11,768 nucleotides of DNA, taken from Bacteroidales bacterium (GTDB lineage Bacteria; Bacteroidota; Bacteroidia; Bacteroidales; UBA4417). This document shows, piece after piece, positions 7,850-11,768 of this stretch. The translations under genes and the position numbers were made by a program. How positions within the stretch are numbered: the stretch's first letter is position 1; each line of letters opens with the position of its first letter. The stretch lies in the NCBI GenBank assembly GCA_025350385.1, contig JANXXZ010000214.1, positions 1-11,768 on the forward strand, read 5' to 3'. The notes beneath the pieces are model-generated. The model saw nothing but the letters and a program-made list of their open reading frames with translations, was not told the origin of the DNA and searched no databases.

Positions 7850-8661
7850 AATGTATAATACAATGAGCATTGGGGGGAATAGCCAAGTGTTTCGTGTATA
7901 GTGGAAGAAATGTCAAGGCTGAGCTTATTAAGTACCAGCCCGAAACCGAAACTATACCTGAAGGGGTTGGTTGCCATACCGGCGCGGATAATGCCATTTT
8001 TGAAAAACTTATATTCGGCACCTGACAGGAATTCCATTGGCAGATCGGAATTTTTATATGCTTCAGCTGTTATGCAAAGAATATCGGAAAAAGTATAACA
8101 TAATCCTGCGTTCATTACAGATGGGACCCGCCCGTCATTATATTCTTCGAGTTTCGTCCTTACAGGGTTAAACACATGGGCTCCGAAAGTAAGATCTTCG
8201 GTTATTTTGGTGAGAATTCCTGCCTCGAATGTCGCCATACTTCGGTTGCCATAATTTTCGGAAAGATGAGTGCGCAGGAAATCAAGCTGGATGCCTGCCG
8301 CAAAGCGGCTTCCGAATGTCAGTGCATAGGCCAGGCCTGTATTCATGGTATTATACAATGCGTCCCCGCTATAACCAATGTTTACTCCGAATACCCCGTA
8401 CCGACAAGGTATTGTGATTGCCCCGGATTGGCAGCCCAATTCTCTGACCATGAAATGGTTTTCATAATAGATGCCGGCAGCTGCCTCTTTGCAGAAAGCC
8501 ATTCCAGCCTGGTTATTATGCACGCTCCAGAAATCGCTCATGGCAACCGTGGCAGAACCCATGCCTGATGCCCGCCCTCCTGAAGGAGTCCAATATTGCG
8601 CATTAACGCTGGAGTATGAAAGGGAGAAAAGGAATATAAAAATGAATCCAGTGTATTTCAT
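7840..8661 (-). CDS. PorV/UPF0164-like outer-membrane beta-barrel protein
   Basis: A 273-residue exported barrel-type protein. I chose the ATG at 8661 because it gives a clean signal peptide (MKYTGFIFIFLFSLSYSSVNA, cleavage near residue 21). An upstream in-frame ATG at 8706 would add 15 hydrophobic residues and is less likely. The mature N-terminus has GGRASGMGSATVAMSDFW, then NNQAGMA (49-55). This matches the G-R-x-x-G-M-G-x-A ... D ... N-x-A-G pattern shared by PorV, PorQ, UPF0164 and FadL-like proteins. Amphipathic strands separated by short turns follow, ending with SLYYTFGK. At 273 residues it is smaller than PorV itself, which is about 390, so it should not be named porV. Six cysteines (about 57, 77, 86, 187, 196, 265) are more than usual for such barrels. 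It is the first gene of a probable operon with the helix-hairpin-helix barrel gene. Its role is unknown; a channel or T9SS-associated function is possible. Confidence 0.82.
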   Translation of the reverse strand: MKYTGFIFIFLFSLSYSSVNAQYWTPSGGRASGMGSATVAMSDFWSVHNNQAGMAFCKEAAAGIYYENHFMVRELGCQSGAITIPCRYGVFGVNIGYSGDALYNTMNTGLAYALTFGSRFAAGIQLDFLRTHLSENYGNRSMATFEAGILTKITEDLTFGAHVFNPVRTKLEEYNDGRVPSVMNAGLCYTFSDILCITAEAYKNSDLPMEFLSGAEYKFFKNGIIRAGMATNPFRYSFGFGLVLNKLSLDISSTIHETLGYSPQCSLYYTFGK

Positions 8662-8762
8662 CGTTTCATGAATTAAAATTATCAAAAGCTGAAACAGAAT
8701 AATCAACCGTAAAATAGTGTACTAATATAAGCAAAATTCTCTGAATTTATTCAGGAAGTGAG

Positions 8763-8770
8763 TAATTTTG
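8763..8770 (+). promoter_or_regulatory. Candidate -7 promoter box for the DUF2461 gene
   Basis: TAATTTTG fits TAnnTTTG and lies 46 bases upstream of the ATG at 8817. This is the same distance range as the other two candidate promoters in the window. No clean -33 TTTG is visible at 19-21 bases upstream. The segment is the divergent intergenic region (8662-8816), whose minus-strand promoter I could not identify. Confidence 0.35.
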
Positions 8771-8816
8771 GAATTGATAATAAGATCCTTTCAAATTCTA
8801 ACAAATAATCTTTTTT

Positions 8817-9482
8817 ATGATATCACAACCGACATTTGATTTCCTTATTAAACTGAAGCAAAACAATACCAGGGAGTGGTTCCTGGCAAATAAAACTGCC
8901 TATGAAAACGCGAAGAAGGAAGTGGAGAAATTTATTGCCAGCCTGATTCCTTCCATTTCGAAGATCGACCCGTTGATCCAATCGCCTGAAGTGAAGGATT
9001 GCCTGTTCCGGATCTTTAAGGATGTAAGGTTCTCGAAAGATAAAACACCCTATAAAACCAATTTTGGGGCATTCATCGGGCGTGGCGGGCGAAAGACCAT
9101 TTACCCGGGTTATTATATCCACATGGAACCGGGTGAAAGCTTTATTGCCGGCGGCGTTTACCAGCCCCAGCCCGAACTGCTGAAACTACTGCGGAACGAG
9201 GTTTACTTTAACAGCGAAGAATTCAGGAAGATATTGGAATTAAAGGAGTTCAGGAAATACTTCAGCGGTTTGGATGATTTTGATAAAATGAAGAAACCGC
9301 CCAAAGATTACCCGGCCGATTTTCCTGAGATTGATTTACTGAAATACCGGAGTTTTATTGTTTCCCGCACCGTTGCCGACACAAAGGTAGTTACAGAAGA
9401 CTACCCTGATTATGTTCTTGAAGTGGTAAAAGCCATGCAACCCCTGAATGCCTTCCTGAACCGGGCAATTTCGAACGGATAA
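8817..9482 (+). CDS. DUF2461 (TIGR02453) family protein
   Basis: A 221-residue soluble protein with the family hallmarks. The N-terminus is TFDFLIKLKQNNTREWFLAN (6-25, the N-N-x-R-E-W-F motif). The central signature RIFKDVRFSKDKTPYKTN (65-82) is followed by GAFIGRGG and PGYYIHMEPGESFIAGGVYQP (97-117), and YRSFIVSR lies near 177-184. The length equals the family norm of about 220-230. No signal peptide or membrane helix is seen, so it is expected in the cytosol. The family is widespread and its biochemical role is not established to my knowledge; no function is inferred. The ATG at 8817 follows a T-rich leader without a Shine-Dalgarno motif. It is divergent from the PorV-like gene and convergent with gyrB, so it is most likely its own transcription unit. 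Confidence 0.93.
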   Translation: MISQPTFDFLIKLKQNNTREWFLANKTAYENAKKEVEKFIASLIPSISKIDPLIQSPEVKDCLFRIFKDVRFSKDKTPYKTNFGAFIGRGGRKTIYPGYYIHMEPGESFIAGGVYQPQPELLKLLRNEVYFNSEEFRKILELKEFRKYFSGLDDFDKMKKPPKDYPADFPEIDLLKYRSFIVSRTVADTKVVTEDYPDYVLEVVKAMQPLNAFLNRAISNG

Positions 9483-9518
9483 AAAAACGCCACCAGTTGT
9501 CCGGAAGGAGTTTCTCTA

Positions 9519-9560
9519 AATTGTCAATTGTCAATTAACAATTGTCAATTATCAATTGTC
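9519..9560. repeat. Short direct repeats of CAATTG(T) between convergent genes
   Basis: The tract consists of several head-to-tail copies of a TCAATTG(T)-type unit, with CAATTGTCAATT occurring repeatedly and slightly diverged spacers (TAA, TAT). Because CAATTG is palindromic the tract reads nearly the same on both strands. It overlaps the last two bases of the gyrB stop codon region and starts 37 bases after the DUF2461 stop. It has no good long stem, so it is probably low-complexity drift or slippage rather than a classical terminator. Confidence 0.7.
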
Positions 9561-10341
9561 AGATATCGATATTAGCGTATTTCGCATTTTTCTCAATAAA
9601 CTCACGACGTGGCGGAACTTCATCACCCATGAGCATACTGAAAATACGGTCAGCTTCTGAGCCGTTGTCGATTTCAACCTGTCGTAAAGTACGGAATTCG
9701 GGGTTCATGGTTGTTGACCATAACTGTTCGGCGTTCATTTCACCAAGGCCTTTATACCGTTGGATGCGGATGCCTTTGTCGGTACCGTCCTTGGAAATTT
9801 CAGCTATGATTGCCAGTCGTTCTTCCTCGGTCCAGCAATACTGTTCATTGTTGCCTTTTTTGACGAGGTAAAGCGGTGGAGTAGCAATATAAACATAGCC
9901 GTTCTCGATCATCTCTTTCATATACCGGAAGAAAAAAGTGAGTATGAGTGTAGCAATATGGCTACCGTCAACGTCGGCATCGGTCATGATGATAACCTTA
10001 TGGTAGCGGAGTTTTGAAAGGTTAAGCGCTTTCGAGTCCTCATCGGTTCCGATGGAAACACCCAGCGCCGTGAACATGTTCTTTATTTCCTCGCTGTCGA
10101 AAATACGGTGCGGCATGGCCTTTTCAACGTTCAGGATCTTTCCCCTGAGAGGAAGGATTGCCTGGAACTTACGGTCACGGCCCTGTTTGGCTGTTCCGCC
10201 TGCCGAATCGCCCTCAACCAGGTAAATTTCGCAAAGTGAAGGATCGCTTTCGGAGCAGTCGGCCAGTTTCCCGGGCAGCCCCGAACCGGAGAGTACATTC
10301 TTCCGCTGAACCAGTTCGCGAGCTTTACGGGCTGCCTCCTG
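9559..10341 (-). CDS. gyrB: DNA gyrase subunit B, C-terminal fragment only (gene cut by a sequence junction)
   Basis: The last roughly 260 residues of GyrB, the ATPase subunit of the type II topoisomerase that introduces negative supercoils. The visible part starts at about EAARKARELVQRKN and includes LPGKLADC. The TOPRIM metal-binding motifs EGDSAGG and DADVDGSH follow, then the GyrB-specific AKQGRDRKFQAILPLRGKILNVEKA region. The terminal RYKGLGEMNAEQLW...TMNP...RTLRQV block and stop are also present. The AKQGRD/RGKILNVEKA wording favours GyrB over ParE. The GHKL ATPase and transducer domains, about 390 residues of a protein of about 650, are absent. Upstream of about 10341 the same frame stays open but reads residues unlike any GyrB. 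The truncation coincides with an abrupt change in composition, so it is read as a junction artefact or rearrangement, not a short natural protein. No promoter is visible because the 5' end is missing. Confidence 0.93.
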   Translation of the reverse strand, partial: QEAARKARELVQRKNVLSGSGLPGKLADCSESDPSLCEIYLVEGDSAGGTAKQGRDRKFQAILPLRGKILNVEKAMPHRIFDSEEIKNMFTALGVSIGTDEDSKALNLSKLRYHKVIIMTDADVDGSHIATLILTFFFRYMKEMIENGYVYIATPPLYLVKKGNNEQYCWTEEERLAIIAEISKDGTDKGIRIQRYKGLGEMNAEQLWSTTMNPEFRTLRQVEIDNGSEADRIFSMLMGDEVPPRREFIEKNAKYANIDI

Positions 10342-10353
10342 GTCTATCGCCGA

Positions 10354-10850
10354 GTGCCGACATCCAATGGCAGGAGTGAAGGCCGCTACTCGATCATGCC
10401 TTTTGCAGGTGGTGCCGAGACGGCGCTGCCTGTGCCGGGTGAACCGCTGGGCACGGTGTGGTCGGATTCCGTCACGGTCGCCGTCTCCACGCTCACCGCG
10501 CATGGCCTGCACTTCGCGCAGGTGGATGTCCGCAGCGGTGCGCCGCGAAATGGATTGGACCTGCCCGATTCCACGGTCACGACCTTTGCGACGATCGACT
10601 CCGGGTGGGCATGGATTCCGGCCAGCGCCGACCGTGTGATCGTCATGGAGCACGGGCGCCGGCGCGAGTACCGTGCGCCCGCCTGGTATGGCGTCATCTA
10701 CCAGGTGATCGCCGATCCCGCTCGGCATCGCATCGTCACTCTCGGGCGAAACGCCGCCACGGGCGACTCCGTTCGCGCCACCGCCTTCCCGCTCACGGGC
10801 GGGTCGCCGACGATGTGGCCGGCGGTATTCGGTACTGTCGCAGGCCTGAA
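10354..10850 (+). CDS. Internal fragment of a GC-rich beta-propeller (PD40/TolB-like) protein
   Basis: A fragment of about 160 codons in the plus-strand frame beginning GTG at 10354. The start is arbitrary because the true 5' end is missing. It has repeated strand-turn units typical of PD40/WD40-like propellers: GRYSIMPFAGGAE, LHFAQVDVRSGAPR, GWAWIPASADRVIVMEHG, and HRIVTLGRNAATGDSVRATAFPLTGG. Such blades are common in exported or kinase-linked propeller proteins of Gemmatimonadetes and Acidobacteria. The attribution to a GC-rich foreign lineage is inference. A 60-base block at 10441-10500 has 42 G+C by hand count, far above the Bacteroidetes part. The coding frame is credible because the family pattern and GC-rich third positions agree. 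The frame continues without a stop into a sigma-54 activator, but the family similarity ends near TMWPAVF (about 10830). No function can be given. Confidence 0.6.
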
Positions 10851-10869
10851 CTCATCGTCCACTCACGCC

Positions 10870-11763
10870 GCCATCATGCGCGTGGCGCCCACGCGAGCCA
10901 CCGTTCTGCTGGCGGGCGAAAGCGGCGTCGGTAAAGACCTGATCGCCCGCGCCATCCATTTCCACTCACCCCGCAGCGGCAAACCTTTTGTCAAAATCAA
11001 CTGCACGGCGCTTCCGGAAAATTTAATGGAAAGCGAACTCTTCGGATACGAAAAGGGGGCCTTCACCGGGGCGTTGGCCACCAAGCCCGGGAAGTTTGAA
11101 TTTGCCGACACCGGCACGGTGTTCCTTGATGAAATTGGAGACGTGCCGCCGTCTATTCAGGTGAAGCTTCTGCGCGTTCTTCAAGAGCGGGAGATCGAGC
11201 GGCTGGGCAGCAACAAGACCCGCCACATTGACGTCCGTGTGTTAGCGGCCACGAACGTGGATCTGCGCGTCGCGCTGGAGAACGGGACTTTCCGCGAAGA
11301 TTTGTACTACCGGTTAAACGTACTGCCGATCAACATTCCCGCACTTCGGGAACGCAAAGAGGACATCCCATTCCTGGCCGACCACTTCGTCAAGAAAATC
11401 GCCACGGACATGGCCGGACAGGCCGTGAAGATCAGTGAAAGTGCGATGCAGAAGTTGATTGCCTACAGTTGGCCGGGCAATGTGCGGGAGCTGGAAAACG
11501 TGATTGAACGGAGCATCGTGTTGAGCTCAGGCGGCACACTGGATGCCTCAGACATCAAGCTCGATACCTCCCGCGCTCGCGCCACTCAGGCCGAGCATTT
11601 CCTTCCCGATGGAGTCAGTCTGGACGACTACGAAAAATCCATCATCCGCGAAGCTCTGCGCCGCGCCGATGGAAACAAGAGCCAAGCCGCCCGGCTGCTG
11701 GGCATCACGCGCAACGCCTTGCGCTATCGGCTGTCGCAGATGGGAATGGAAAGCGCGGATTGA
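10870..11763 (+). CDS. NtrC-family sigma-54 activator, AAA+ and Fis-type HTH portion (5' end missing)
   Basis: About 297 residues of a sigma-54-dependent transcriptional activator. The AAA+ domain begins at about AIMRVAPTRATVLL. It includes Walker A GESGVGKD (10915-10938), the GAFTGA loop that contacts sigma-54 (11056-11073) and Walker B TVFLDEIGD (11116-11142). The arginine-containing FREDLYYRLNVLPI region and the WPGNVRELENVIERS sensor-II segment follow. A Fis-type HTH (about 11614-11748: ...GNKSQAARLLGITRNALRYRL) precedes the stop at 11761-11763. The protein hydrolyses ATP to open sigma-54 promoters. The N-terminal regulatory domain (receiver, PAS or GAF) and the first strand and helix of the AAA+ domain are absent, replaced in frame by the propeller fragment. 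Which signal it senses is therefore unknown. Base composition is intermediate between the two preceding parts, suggesting a third source. Confidence 0.9.
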   Translation, partial: AIMRVAPTRATVLLAGESGVGKDLIARAIHFHSPRSGKPFVKINCTALPENLMESELFGYEKGAFTGALATKPGKFEFADTGTVFLDEIGDVPPSIQVKLLRVLQEREIERLGSNKTRHIDVRVLAATNVDLRVALENGTFREDLYYRLNVLPINIPALRERKEDIPFLADHFVKKIATDMAGQAVKISESAMQKLIAYSWPGNVRELENVIERSIVLSSGGTLDASDIKLDTSRARATQAEHFLPDGVSLDDYEKSIIREALRRADGNKSQAARLLGITRNALRYRLSQMGMESAD

Positions 11764-11768
11764 TTTCG

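Noticed and set aside
7782..8021. Possible 79-residue minus-strand protein
   Set aside because: It is mostly an alternative frame inside the PorV-like gene, which has clear family features, and shows no features of its own.
8661..8706. Upstream start extending the PorV-like protein by 15 residues
   Set aside because: The extension places a second hydrophobic stretch before an already complete signal peptide; the ATG at 8661 gives a standard lysine-start signal peptide.
9519..9560. CRISPR-like or att-site repeat
   Set aside because: The units are only about 7-12 bases with no unique spacers, and no cas or integrase genes are nearby.
10341..10728. N-terminal extension of GyrB on the minus strand
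   Set aside because: The frame stays open only because the DNA is GC-rich. The translated residues are Arg/Asp/Gly/His-rich and unlike GyrB, while the opposite strand gives a coherent propeller-like protein.

Overview
The first 10.3 kb reads as ordinary chromosome of a member of the Bacteroidetes. Three lines of evidence support this: a secreted protein with a type IX secretion C-terminal sorting domain, promoter-like TAnnTTTG boxes 37-46 bases upstream of three start codons, and AT-rich leaders without Shine-Dalgarno motifs. Protein types found widely in that phylum are also present: a helix-hairpin-helix/beta-barrel outer-membrane protein, a POT peptide transporter with an NxxER motif, and a GyrB of Bacteroidetes type. 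No species can be named from the sequence alone.

Layout. On the plus strand, 13-738 holds a two-gene unit, a small membrane protein followed by a ribbon-helix-helix DNA-binding protein. It ends at a perfect 16-bp bidirectional terminator (773-813). A minus-strand block runs from 8661 down to 832. Read in the direction of transcription it contains a PorV/UPF0164-like barrel protein, a helix-hairpin-helix outer-membrane barrel protein, a POT-family peptide transporter with its own promoter and terminator, a TIGR01212/YhcC-type radical SAM protein, and a T9SS cargo protein with its own promoter. A DUF2461 protein (8817-9482) is divergent from that block. It converges on the 3' part of gyrB (9559 to about 10340, minus strand) across a short CAATTG-rich direct-repeat tract. 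No stretch longer than 300 bases lacks a gene. The longest gap (2440-2694) shows only a candidate promoter.

The right end is different. At about 10336-10360 gyrB stops matching its family after its last roughly 260 residues, and the sequence changes to very GC-rich DNA. That DNA, on the opposite strand, encodes part of a WD40/PD40-like beta-propeller protein. At about 10830-10872 this changes again, without a stop codon, into the AAA+ and Fis-type HTH portion of an NtrC-family sigma-54 activator that ends at 11763. Three unrelated gene fragments within about 550 bases, each lacking the rest of its gene, are best explained by a chimeric contig or an unusual rearrangement. They should not be read as a new fusion protein.

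The genes do not form an obvious single pathway. Apart from gyrB they are cell-envelope and housekeeping genes: peptide uptake, T9SS-exported adhesin-like cargo, outer-membrane barrels and a radical SAM enzyme. I found no defence system, CRISPR array, tRNA, rRNA, insertion sequence or prophage, and no convincing undescribed system. The most useful result is the warning about the chimeric right end.
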